Shown piece after piece: positions 1-6,189 of a stretch of 14,051 bases of DNA (position 1 is the stretch's first letter; each line of letters begins with the position of its first letter). A model generated the notes under the pieces. It saw only the letters and a program-made list of their open reading frames with translations, made no database searches and was not told the DNA's origin. The DNA is taken from positions 1 through 14,051 of the forward strand of contig JAQUTM010000044.1 of the NCBI GenBank assembly GCA_028694405.1, written 5' to 3'. The position numbers were made by a program, and so were the translations under genes. This stretch comes from Oscillospiraceae bacterium. GTDB lineage: Bacteria; Bacillota; Clostridia; Oscillospirales; Ruminococcaceae.

Positions 1-869
1 ATGGCATTATAGTTGTAAATAAACCACAAGGGTGGACCAGTTTTGATGTTATAGCAAAATTACGGGGCGTTTTTGCCACAAAAAAAATAGGCCATAGCGG
101 CACATTAGACCCCATGGCGACGGGCGTTTTGCCCTTATTTGTGGGGCGTGCCGTAAAAGCAGTAGATATGCAGCAGGAAAGCGGAAAACGCTATACTGCC
201 ACGGTGCTATTTGGGCAAAAAACCGATACAGGTGACATAACGGGGGAAGTGTTACAAACTGCTTCCTGCCGCATAACCTGTGCAGAACTGCAAGCTGTTT
301 TGCCGCAATTTGTAGGAGAAATTGAGCAAATTCCGCCTATGTACAGCGCCATAAAAATAGATGGTCAACCCCTATATAAATTAGCCCGCAAGGGCCAAAC
401 GGTAAAACGTGAACCCAGAAAAATTACCATTCAGGCTATAAATTATATAGAAGAAAAAACCGAAAATACCTTTGTTTTAGACGTGGTTTGCAGCAAGGGC
501 ACTTATATACGCACGTTACTGGAGGACATTGGCATGGCTTTAGGCGTACCGGCTACAATGGCAGGTCTAGTGCGTACCCAAAGCGGCCCTTATACGCTTG
601 CTCAAAGCTATACCTTGCAGCAGTTGCAATCTGCAAAAGAGGACGGCAGCCTGGAAAGCTTGCTGGCACCGGTAGAAAGCATATTTACTTTGTTTGAACG
701 GGTAGATTGCGATGCCGAAACGTATAAGCGCATGCAAAATGGTGCACCTACCAAAGTGCCACATAAAGACCAACAATACAAATTGTATTATGAGAATAAT
801 TTTATAGGAATTGTAGAAGTAAAAGAAGGCAAAATGCAGCCGGTAAAGCTTTTTATAGAGCGTAATTAA
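1..869 (+). CDS. truB: tRNA pseudouridine(55) synthase TruB (5' end outside window)
   Basis: TruB converts U55 of the tRNA T-loop to pseudouridine in the cytoplasm. The reading frame is open from base 3, giving GIIVVNKPQGWTSFDV, the typical TruB N-terminus, so only the start and one or two residues are missing. The catalytic motif GTLDPMATGVLP contains the nucleophilic Asp, encoded at 108-110. It is followed by KRYTATVLFGQKTDTGD, the substrate-binding segment of the family. About 289 residues are visible, which is normal length, and the C-terminal 55 residues fit the small PUA-like domain of bacterial TruB. An internal ATG at 114 lies after the catalytic Asp and cannot be the start. ribF begins 21 nt after the stop, which suggests a shared transcript; in many bacteria infB and rbfA lie upstream of truB. 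Confidence 0.96.
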   Translation, partial: GIIVVNKPQGWTSFDVIAKLRGVFATKKIGHSGTLDPMATGVLPLFVGRAVKAVDMQQESGKRYTATVLFGQKTDTGDITGEVLQTASCRITCAELQAVLPQFVGEIEQIPPMYSAIKIDGQPLYKLARKGQTVKREPRKITIQAINYIEEKTENTFVLDVVCSKGTYIRTLLEDIGMALGVPATMAGLVRTQSGPYTLAQSYTLQQLQSAKEDGSLESLLAPVESIFTLFERVDCDAETYKRMQNGAPTKVPHKDQQYKLYYENNFIGIVEVKEGKMQPVKLFIERN

Positions 870-890
870 CAACAGACAGGAGGTGTAGCC

Positions 891-1790
891 ATGCTGAGCC
901 ATAACAATATAGATAAACTGAGAAATACAGCGGTTGCGCTGGGGTATTTTGATGGTGTACATATGGGGCACCGCAAGGTGATTGAAACGGCTGTGTCGTA
1001 TGCTAAGCAGCATGATTTGCAGCCTGCGGTATTTACATTTCGGTTTGAAGAGGGCAGCGGGTTTAAAGGAAAAAATTTATTGTCTTTGACAGAAAAACAA
1101 TATCGTATGGAACTACTGGGTATAGAACATTTTGTTTGTCCCTCATTTAACAGCTTTTGCAGCCTTACACCGCAACAATTTGTAGAAGAAATTTTACAAA
1201 ACCAGTTGGGAGCAAAAGCAGTGTTTTGCGGCAGCAACTTTACTTTTGGTAAAAATGCTGCGGGCAATGTAGATGTATTAAAGCAAATTTGTCAAAGCTT
1301 AGGCATATATGTATTAGCCAGCGATTTAGAAGATTGTGAGGGCGACCATGTAAGCAGTACGCGTATCCGCGCCCAGCTGAAAGAAGGGAACATTCCCTTA
1401 GTTAATGAGCTGCTTACCATGCCTTATGCCATTGATTTTACCGTACAGCACGGTAAGCAGTTGGGCAGAACTTTAGGATTGCCCACCATTAATCAGGTGT
1501 ATACCGAGGATATGCTTTTACCCAGATTTGGGATTTATATCACCCGCACCTGCATAGACGGCACATGGTATCCCAGTGCCACCGGCCTTGGAAAACGACC
1601 TACCGTAAATGGTGAAACGCCTACCTGTGAGACGTTTATAACAGGTTATACCGGGAATTTATATGGGAAAAAACCCCGTGTAGAATTTTACGAATACTTG
1701 TGTGAGCAGAAAAAATTTGATACACTGGAAGAGTTAAAGACCTGTATCAAAAATGCGGCTTTGGCGGCAGAAAACTATTTTAAACTATAA
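891..1790 (+). CDS. ribF: Bifunctional riboflavin kinase / FAD synthetase RibF
   Basis: RibF phosphorylates riboflavin to FMN and adenylylates FMN to FAD. The N-terminal nucleotidyltransferase domain (about residues 12-170) has the GYFDGVHMGH nucleotide-binding motif at 18-27, FCGSNFTFG at 112-120 and the SSTRIR motif at 155-160. The C-terminal kinase domain (about 180-299) shows GRTLGLPTIN at 192-201, where the usual motif is GR-LGFPTAN, then LPRFGIY and TGLGKRPTVNG. It ends with the expected VEFYEYLCEQKKFDTLEELK. The length of 299 aa is typical. The ATG follows an AGGAGG ribosome binding site by 8 nt. The usual N and F of the NIGxRPTF motif are replaced, a modest divergence. It is probably cotranscribed with truB and the gene at 1808. 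Confidence 0.95.
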   Translation: MLSHNNIDKLRNTAVALGYFDGVHMGHRKVIETAVSYAKQHDLQPAVFTFRFEEGSGFKGKNLLSLTEKQYRMELLGIEHFVCPSFNSFCSLTPQQFVEEILQNQLGAKAVFCGSNFTFGKNAAGNVDVLKQICQSLGIYVLASDLEDCEGDHVSSTRIRAQLKEGNIPLVNELLTMPYAIDFTVQHGKQLGRTLGLPTINQVYTEDMLLPRFGIYITRTCIDGTWYPSATGLGKRPTVNGETPTCETFITGYTGNLYGKKPRVEFYEYLCEQKKFDTLEELKTCIKNAALAAENYFKL

Positions 1791-1807
1791 GTAAGGAAGT
1801 TAGTAAA

Positions 1808-2227
1808 ATGAGTTTTTTTGATTTATTTAAAAAGGCACCTGCTCCGACAAATGTGGTGCCCGTTACGGTTGAAACGGATTTTACAAAAGCAGTGGCAGAG
1901 GCGTTGCAGCCTTATATACAAGGCCATAACAACTTTAATAATACAGCTTTAAGCATAACGGCAGTTTATACCAAAGCAGATTTTGCGCAGTTTGCAAATC
2001 GATTTGAAATACCACACCCTTTTACCAGTGACGAAATGCAAACGGTAACAGATTTACAAAAAAATAGCGAGACTTTACTGCGTGTATGGAATGGAGAAGG
2101 CGAGTGTACCCGATTGGCTAACCAGATAATCGCGGGTTTGACACAGTCCACAGGCAATATAGAGCTGCACTTTGGCCTGTGTCCCAACGGACGTTTTGAC
2201 ATTCCCTGTATAGTGGTTTGTTGGTAA
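1808..2227 (+). CDS. Hypothetical protein, 139 aa, downstream of ribF
   Basis: I do not recognise this protein. The ATG is 17 nt after the ribF stop, with a GGAAG-type ribosome binding site, so it is probably the last gene of the truB-ribF transcript. It begins MSFFDLFKKAPAP, a short amphipathic start followed by a Pro-rich linker, as in many small Firmicute cytoplasmic proteins. The rest is a mixed-composition soluble domain with no membrane segment or signal peptide. Three cysteines lie near the C-terminus (C..GLC..IPC..VC region, with Cys close to the last residue), but their spacing does not match a known metal site that I can name. The base and codon use resemble the neighbours. The reading frame and ribosome binding site support a real gene; the function is unknown. 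Confidence 0.75.
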   Translation: MSFFDLFKKAPAPTNVVPVTVETDFTKAVAEALQPYIQGHNNFNNTALSITAVYTKADFAQFANRFEIPHPFTSDEMQTVTDLQKNSETLLRVWNGEGECTRLANQIIAGLTQSTGNIELHFGLCPNGRFDIPCIVVCW

Positions 2228-2677
2228 CGGGTATAGGAAAATACAAAATATTTAAAGATTGTTTTTGTAAAAAAGCAAATTTAAAGCGCCCGGCAAAATA
2301 TCCATAAAACAATATATTTCATATTTAAACTGTTATCTTTGTTGCATAATTGTTAAGACGAAACGACAGAGTGTGAAAAGTCGCCTGCATTTTTATACAT
2401 AGAATGAAAGACGATGTTATAAAAATTGCAATGCGTTATTTAAATGAAAAAGTTTAAATATAGGCACAAGAAATAGCCATGTGGTTACATTTACCTACAG
2501 CAAGCAGCATGTATAAATAAGTATGAATTAGCCAAAAACATAAAAGCGGAGCTAAGCGGTTAGGATAAGTCTAAGCCGTAAAAACGTAAAATTGCATTAG
2601 GATTAAGTTGCTTTTATAAGGATATAAAATGTGGCAAAAAGCGGTAAACAGGTCGATTTTTGCGTACAAATTATCGC
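2228..2677. other. Long AT-rich spacer between the ribF group and the rpsO promoter
   Basis: This 450-bp stretch has no intact gene of convincing quality. No T-tailed hairpin is visible just after the 139-aa gene, so where the truB-ribF transcript ends is unclear. The only structured content I see is a possible decayed coding segment at 2404-2563, listed separately. The 68-codon open frame at 2629-2835 runs through the rpsO promoter and leader and is not taken as a gene. Confidence 0.7.
2404..2563 (+). pseudogene. Possible remnant of a small helix-turn-helix-like gene
   Basis: From ATG 2404 the frame reads MKDDVIKIAMRYLNEKV, then a stop. Reading on in the same frame gives AQEIAMWLHLPTASSMYK between further stops. 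A shift to the +1 frame at 2522 then gives YELAKNIKAELSG before TAG 2561. In-frame stops are at 2455 (TAA), 2461 (TAG), 2518 (TAA) and 2524 (TGA). Joined together, the pieces look protein-like, with an AQEIA-like recognition-helix flavour seen in helix-turn-helix proteins. This is pattern reading only. AT-rich noncoding DNA could produce it by chance, and no ribosome binding site stands out. Confidence 0.25.
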
Positions 2678-2706
2678 TTTACAAAGGTAAATGCCTATGT
2701 TATAAT
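2678..2706 (+). promoter_or_regulatory. Sigma-A type promoter of rpsO
   Basis: A -35 box TTTACA (2678-2683) is separated by exactly 17 nt from a perfect -10 box TATAAT (2701-2706). Transcription should start near 2713, leaving an untranslated leader of about 129 nt before the rpsO ATG. One mismatch from consensus and ideal spacing suit a ribosomal protein gene. Confidence 0.85.
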
Positions 2707-2712
2707 GTTATA

Positions 2713-2841
2713 TGTACCTATGCGCTCAGTTTAAGGGAAAACGGTGCCAGTGAAATTCTGCGCACATCACCCGCCTTTTACCGGGCTTTAGGCATATTAA
2801 AATGGACAGGCAATTTATGCCGTCCCGAAAGGTGAAAAAAC
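2713..2841 (+). promoter_or_regulatory. Structured rpsO leader, candidate S15 autoregulatory RNA
   Basis: The leader can form competing helices. One pairs 2772-2778 with 2828-2834 and 2782-2785 with 2824-2827, about 11 bp with a 3-nt bulge. It buries the Shine-Dalgarno region GAAAGGTG (2827-2834), and its interior can pair GGCAT 2791-2795 with ATGCC 2817-2821. The alternative is a local hairpin, GGAC-A-GGCA (2804-2812) with TGCCGTCC (2818-2825). It reuses bases 2824-2825 and would free the Shine-Dalgarno sequence. Upstream, TGCG/CAG (2721-2729) can pair with CTGCGCA (2758-2764), or GGTG (2743-2746) with CACC (2768-2771), the latter competing at the base of the sequestering helix. S15 is known to bind and repress its own mRNA in several bacteria through unrelated structures. 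That this leader is bound by S15 is inferred from its position and fold. Confidence 0.6.
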
Positions 2842-3096
2842 ATGAACAAGACAGAAGTTATTGCTGCAAACAAATTGTCCGAAAACGACACAGGCTCTCC
2901 AGAGGTACAGGTTGCTCTTTTAACTGCTCGTATTAACGAGTTGCAGGAGCACTTTAAAGCTCATCCTCATGACTACCATTCTAACCGCGGTTTGTTAAAA
3001 ATGGTTGGTCGTCGTCGTAATCTGCTGGCTTACCTGCAGAAAAAAGATGTTGAGCGTTACCGTGCATTGATTAAAAAGCTCGGTTTGCGCAAATAA
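2842..3096 (+). CDS. rpsO: 30S ribosomal protein S15
   Basis: S15 is a primary 16S rRNA-binding protein of the 30S platform. The 84-aa sequence carries the family signature: NDTGSPEVQVALLTARI, then HPHDYHSNRGLLKMVGRRR and LLAYLQKKDVERYRALIKKL, ending GLRK. It is about four residues shorter than the common 88-89 aa form, the difference lying at the N-terminus before the conserved helix. The ATG is placed by the AAAGGTG ribosome binding site with an A-rich spacer. rpsO followed directly by pnp is a widely conserved order. The transcript starts at its own promoter and probably reads through into pnp. Confidence 0.98.
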   Translation: MNKTEVIAANKLSENDTGSPEVQVALLTARINELQEHFKAHPHDYHSNRGLLKMVGRRRNLLAYLQKKDVERYRALIKKLGLRK

Positions 3097-3100
3097 GCAG

Positions 3101-3148
3101 TATACTTGTAAGGCAGGCGGCATATGCTGCCTGCCTTACACTTGTATA
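3101..3148 (+). promoter_or_regulatory. Long stem-loop in the rpsO-pnp spacer (no U tract)
   Basis: GTAAGGCAGGC (3108-3118) pairs perfectly with GCCTGCCTTAC (3129-3139). T3107/A3140 and three inner pairs extend the stem to about 15 bp around an ATAT loop (3122-3125). TATAC (3101-3105) can also pair with GTATA (3144-3148) beyond a small internal loop. The stem starts a few bases after the rpsO stop. No run of T follows, so it is a poor intrinsic terminator. A role as a 3'-end stabiliser or RNase III site between rpsO and pnp is more likely. RNase III cleavage in this spacer is known in E. coli and Streptomyces. Confidence 0.75.
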
Positions 3149-3168
3149 ATGGTAAACACAATCACATC

Positions 3169-3263
3169 GTTTAAGGGTGTAAAAAGCGGATTTTTAGCAG
3201 TGAATCGAACGGTTTTTTTTGTAAAAACAGTTGGATTTATTGCTAAAACCGCCACCCTTAAAC
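3169..3263 (+). promoter_or_regulatory. Very long stem-loop in the pnp leader, candidate RNase III/PNPase autoregulatory site
   Basis: The arms fold into one hairpin of about 39 bp. GTTTAAGGGTG (3169-3179) pairs with CACCCTTAAAC (3253-3263), 11 bp. After a 6-nt bulge on the 5' side, GCGG (3186-3189) pairs with CCGC (3249-3252). TTTTAGCA (3192-3199) pairs with TGCTAAAA (3241-3248). Seven further pairs, including two G-U, lead to 3206/3234. After single mismatches come 3 bp and then 6 bp, closing on a TTTGT loop (3218-3222). The stem ends 5 nt before the AAAGGAGG ribosome binding site of pnp. The size fits a double-stranded RNase III substrate, as in the E. coli pnp leader. The role here is inferred. 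Confidence 0.75.
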
Positions 3264-3283
3264 ACATTAAAGGAGGCAAAATA

Positions 3284-5428
3284 ATGGTAGCACCCTTCAC
3301 ATCCGCTAAAGAAACTTTTCCAAATTACAAAGTATTTAAAACCGAATTGGCAGGCCGCCCTTTGGTAATTGAAACAGGCAAAATGTGTGGCCTTTCCAAC
3401 GGCAGCTGCATGGTACGCTATGGCGAAACTGTTGTTATGTGCAACGTTACCATGAGCGAAAAACCACGCGATGGCATTGACTTTTTCCCTTTAAGTGTAG
3501 ATTTTGAAGAAAAATTGTACGCTGTAGGCCGCATTCCCGGCAGCTTTATGCGCCGTGAGGGTCGTCCGGGCGAAAAAGCCATTTTGACAAGCCGTGTGGT
3601 AGATCGTCCTATCCGTCCTTTATTCCCCAAAGATATGCGCAATGATGTAGCTGTTGTTATGACCGTTATGAGCGTAGACCCGGATTGCAGCCCTGAAATT
3701 GCAGGCATGATTGGTACTTCTATTGCGTTAACTATTTCTAATATTCCTTGGAATGGCCCTATAGGCGGCGTTTTTGTTGGTTTGGTTGATGGCGAAATTG
3801 TAATTAACCCCACCGCTGCACAACGTGAGGTTAGTGACTTGCAGTTGACTGTTGCCGCTACCGAGCAAAAAATTGTTATGATTGAGGCAGGGGCTAACGA
3901 AGTAGACAACAAAACAATGTTAAATGCGATTAAAGCAGCTCATGTAGAGATTAAAAAGACAATCGCTTTTATCAATGAGATTCAAGCGCAAATCGGTAAA
4001 GAAAAATTTGTTTTCCCCAGCATGGAATTAGACCATGATTTGCTTGAAGCCGTAAAAGCTGAATTTTTAGACGACGTAAAAGCAGCTATGGATACCGATG
4101 ACAAAACGGTGCGCGATGCCCGTTTGTTCCCCATTCAAGAGGCAATCGCCGCAAAATATGCCGAGCAGTGGGGCGAGGGTGTAATTGGCGAGCTTATGTA
4201 CAAACTGCAAAAATATGTGGTACGTCGTTGGCTATTAGATGAAGGCAAACGTGTAGACGGCCGCGGAATAGACCAAATTCGTCCATTGGCTGCCGAAGTT
4301 GGCATATTGCCTCGTGTACACGGCAGCGGTATGTTTACACGCGGCCAAACACAGGTTTTGACAGTTGCAACTCTTTCCAATGCTCGTGACGCTCAAATTT
4401 TAGACGGCATTGACGAAGAAGAGACCAAACGTTATATGCACCACTATAACTTCCCTCCCTACAGTGTAGGCGAAGCGCGTGCACCTCGTAGCCCCGGCCG
4501 CCGTGAAATTGGTCATGGCGCTTTGGCAGAGCGTGCATTGTTGCCTGTTTTGCCCAGCATGGAGGAGTTTCCCTACGCAATGCGCTTGGTAAGCGAGGTA
4601 TTGTCCTCTAACGGCTCTACCAGCCAGGGTTCTATTTGCGGTTCTACTCTTGCGCTTATGGACGCAGGTGTGCCCATTAAAGCTCCTGTTGCAGGCATTA
4701 GCTGTGGTTTAATTACAGAGGGCGACCGTTGGATGACAATGGTAGATATTCAAGGCGTTGAAGATTTCCACGGCGATATGGACTTTAAAGTTGGCGGTAC
4801 CAAAAAAGGTATTACTGCTATTCAGGTTGATATTAAAGTAGACGGTTTGTCTTATGAAGTAATTGAAGAAGCATTTGAGAAAACCTATAAAGCACGTTGC
4901 TGGATTTTAGATGAGATTATGGCACCTGCCATTAGCGCACCTCGTGCTGAGGTTAGCCAATATGCACCTAAAATGTCAAGCTTTAAAATCAGCCCTGAAA
5001 AAATTGGCGATGTTATCGGTAAAGGCGGCAAGGTTATCCAAGGTATGCAGGCAGATTATGACTGCAAAATTGACATTGCCGAAGATGGCCGTGTAAGCGT
5101 AAGCGCTGTTGACAAAGAGAAAATGGATGCTGTGGTAGCCATGATTAAGCTTATTACAGAGGACCCTGAAGTTGGTGCTTTGTACAAAGGTAAAGTTACA
5201 CGCTTAATGACTTTTGGCGCCTTTGTTGAAATTGCTCCGGGCAAAGAGGGTTTGGTGCATATTTCTAAATTGGCTGACCACCGCGTTGAAAAAGTAGAAG
5301 ATGTTGTTGCTGTTGGCGATGCAATTTTAGTTAAAGTAACTGAAATTGACCAACAGGGCCGTATCAATCTTTCTCGTAAGGATGCTTTGGCAGATTTAGC
5401 AGCCAAAAAAGCTGCACAAGCCGAGTAA
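3284..5428 (+). CDS. pnp: Polyribonucleotide nucleotidyltransferase (PNPase)
   Basis: PNPase is the phosphorolytic 3'-5' exoribonuclease of the RNA degradosome. The 714-aa protein has the standard layout. The first RNase PH domain (about 18-150) has RREGRPGEKAILTSR and DRPIRPLFP. An alpha-helical linker follows. The second RNase PH domain (about 325-560) has APRSPGRREIGHG and SSNGSTSQGS. Then come a KH domain (about 567-625, GKGG at 579-582) and an S1 domain (about 632-700). The residues matching the E. coli catalytic Asp486, Asp492 and Lys494 are present as D494, D500 and K502 in EDFHGDMDFK. The start is ATG 3284, set by AAAGGAGG 7 nt upstream. An in-frame ATG at 3149 would add 45 residues encoded by the leader hairpin, with no good ribosome site, and is rejected. 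Regulation is probably through the upstream stem-loops. Confidence 0.97.
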   Translation: MVAPFTSAKETFPNYKVFKTELAGRPLVIETGKMCGLSNGSCMVRYGETVVMCNVTMSEKPRDGIDFFPLSVDFEEKLYAVGRIPGSFMRREGRPGEKAILTSRVVDRPIRPLFPKDMRNDVAVVMTVMSVDPDCSPEIAGMIGTSIALTISNIPWNGPIGGVFVGLVDGEIVINPTAAQREVSDLQLTVAATEQKIVMIEAGANEVDNKTMLNAIKAAHVEIKKTIAFINEIQAQIGKEKFVFPSMELDHDLLEAVKAEFLDDVKAAMDTDDKTVRDARLFPIQEAIAAKYAEQWGEGVIGELMYKLQKYVVRRWLLDEGKRVDGRGIDQIRPLAAEVGILPRVHGSGMFTRGQTQVLTVATLSNARDAQILDGIDEEETKRYMHHYNFPPYSVGEARAPRSPGRREIGHGALAERALLPVLPSMEEFPYAMRLVSEVLSSNGSTSQGSICGSTLALMDAGVPIKAPVAGISCGLITEGDRWMTMVDIQGVEDFHGDMDFKVGGTKKGITAIQVDIKVDGLSYEVIEEAFEKTYKARCWILDEIMAPAISAPRAEVSQYAPKMSSFKISPEKIGDVIGKGGKVIQGMQADYDCKIDIAEDGRVSVSAVDKEKMDAVVAMIKLITEDPEVGALYKGKVTRLMTFGAFVEIAPGKEGLVHISKLADHRVEKVEDVVAVGDAILVKVTEIDQQGRINLSRKDALADLAAKKAAQAE

Positions 5429-5447
5429 TTTTAACAAAATAAAAGTT

Positions 5448-5483
5448 AAAGGGTGTCACTGCTTTTGCGGTGACACCCTTTTT
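5448..5483 (+). terminator. Rho-independent terminator after pnp
   Basis: AAAGGGTGTCAC (5448-5459) pairs with GTGACACCCTTT (5470-5481). Three inner pairs, one G-U, close on a TTTT loop, and the T run reaches 5483. It starts 19 nt after the pnp stop. The A-rich left flank could also let it act on the opposite strand, where the acetyltransferase gene converges. Confidence 0.92.
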
Positions 5484-5596
5484 ATATAAATAGCAAAAAC
5501 TGTCAGTTAAAGGCAAGTAGTTGGTTAAAACAAGTAGGCTTATCAGCCAGAGATGCTTATAACGCGGGGAAGGTGATTTTTAAAAATCTTAGATAG

Positions 5597-6085
5597 TTAA
5601 CAATTTAAAAATTTTTCGTATTTTACAATATATTCGGGTGTTCCGGCTTCCGGTTTTGTGCAAGTAGTAGGCATGAAACCGTTTTTTTCATAAAAGTGGC
5701 GTGCTGCTGTATTCTTTTCCAATACCCACAAATATATGTAAGAAATATGCTGTTTTATAAAAACGGATTCGGCATATGACAATAGCGCTTGACCGATTTT
5801 TTGATTTTGAAAAAAGGGGTCTACATAAAGCTCTGCGATTTCCCCCAAATTATTTTGCGGCTGGGGATTAAGATGCATAATTGCCTGCACAAAATGTTCT
5901 TCATAAACAAAAAAGTTTTGCAAAAGTGCATCATTTTTTAAAAAATCCATAGCCAAGGGCAATACCTGCATTTCACCAAAAGAAACGTTATCGTTACAGA
6001 AGATAGACCGATAAGCGGTACGCTTGGTAAATATCAAGATTTCTGCAATGCGAGAAGCATCTGTTTTAACTGCCGGCCTTATCAT
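5597..6085 (-). CDS. GNAT family N-acetyltransferase
   Basis: This 162-aa protein has the GNAT fold features: MIRPAVKTDASRIAEI as the first strand and helix, then the acetyl-CoA binding motif A within AELYVDPFFQNQKIGQALL (84-102, with Q-x-x-I-G-Q in the pyrophosphate-loop position). Motif B follows in LWVLEKNTAARHFYEKNGF. These place acetyl-CoA binding with confidence. The substrate is not predictable; small-molecule amines or protein N-termini are possible. The start at ATG 6085 has GAGG 7 nt upstream. A TTG codon at 6091 in the same frame lies too close to that site. A TATAAT on the minus strand (6118-6123) could be the -10 box, but no good -35 box is seen. The gene is probably transcribed alone and converges with pnp. 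Confidence 0.88.
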   Translation of the reverse strand: MIRPAVKTDASRIAEILIFTKRTAYRSIFCNDNVSFGEMQVLPLAMDFLKNDALLQNFFVYEEHFVQAIMHLNPQPQNNLGEIAELYVDPFFQNQKIGQALLSYAESVFIKQHISYIYLWVLEKNTAARHFYEKNGFMPTTCTKPEAGTPEYIVKYEKFLNC

Positions 6086-6121
6086 AAGCAAACCTCTTTT
6101 TGATTGTTGATGTTTAAATTA

Positions 6122-6155
6122 TAAAAGGCGCCCACATTATAACAGTGCGGGCGCC
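6122..6155 (-). terminator. Rho-independent terminator of the phospholipase-like gene
   Basis: On the minus strand GGCGCCCGCAC pairs with GTGGGCGCC across a loop containing TTATAAT, with a 2-nt bulge in one arm. It is followed by TTTTATAATTT. The stem (6127-6155) starts 35 nt after the stop of the 303-aa gene and separates it from the acetyltransferase gene downstream. Confidence 0.8.
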
Positions 6156-6189
6156 AAGTTTATAACAGAAAAAATATTGATGTTAAAAA

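Noticed and set aside
567..1267. Minus-strand open frames across truB and ribF
   Set aside because: They are antisense shadows of two well-identified genes.
2735..2825. Resemblance of the rpsO leader to a cobalamin riboswitch core (GGGAA, GGTG, CCCGCC pieces)
   Set aside because: The conserved B12-box sequence and the usual spacing after the CCCGC part are absent, and rpsO is not a cobalamin-related gene; treated as a chance match.
2629..2835. 68-codon open frame upstream of rpsO
   Set aside because: It spans the rpsO promoter and the folded leader, has no good protein pattern and no convincing ribosome binding site; the promoter and leader reading explains the sequence better.
3145..3150. 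TATAAT as a -10 box for a pnp promoter
   Set aside because: No -35-like hexamer at the right distance (3122-3127 is ATATGC) and no extended TGn element; it lies at the foot of a hairpin.
3149..3283. N-terminal extension of PNPase from ATG 3149
   Set aside because: These 45 codons are the leader hairpin. Homologous PNPases start near MVAPFTSAKE, and the AAAGGAGG site points to ATG 3284.
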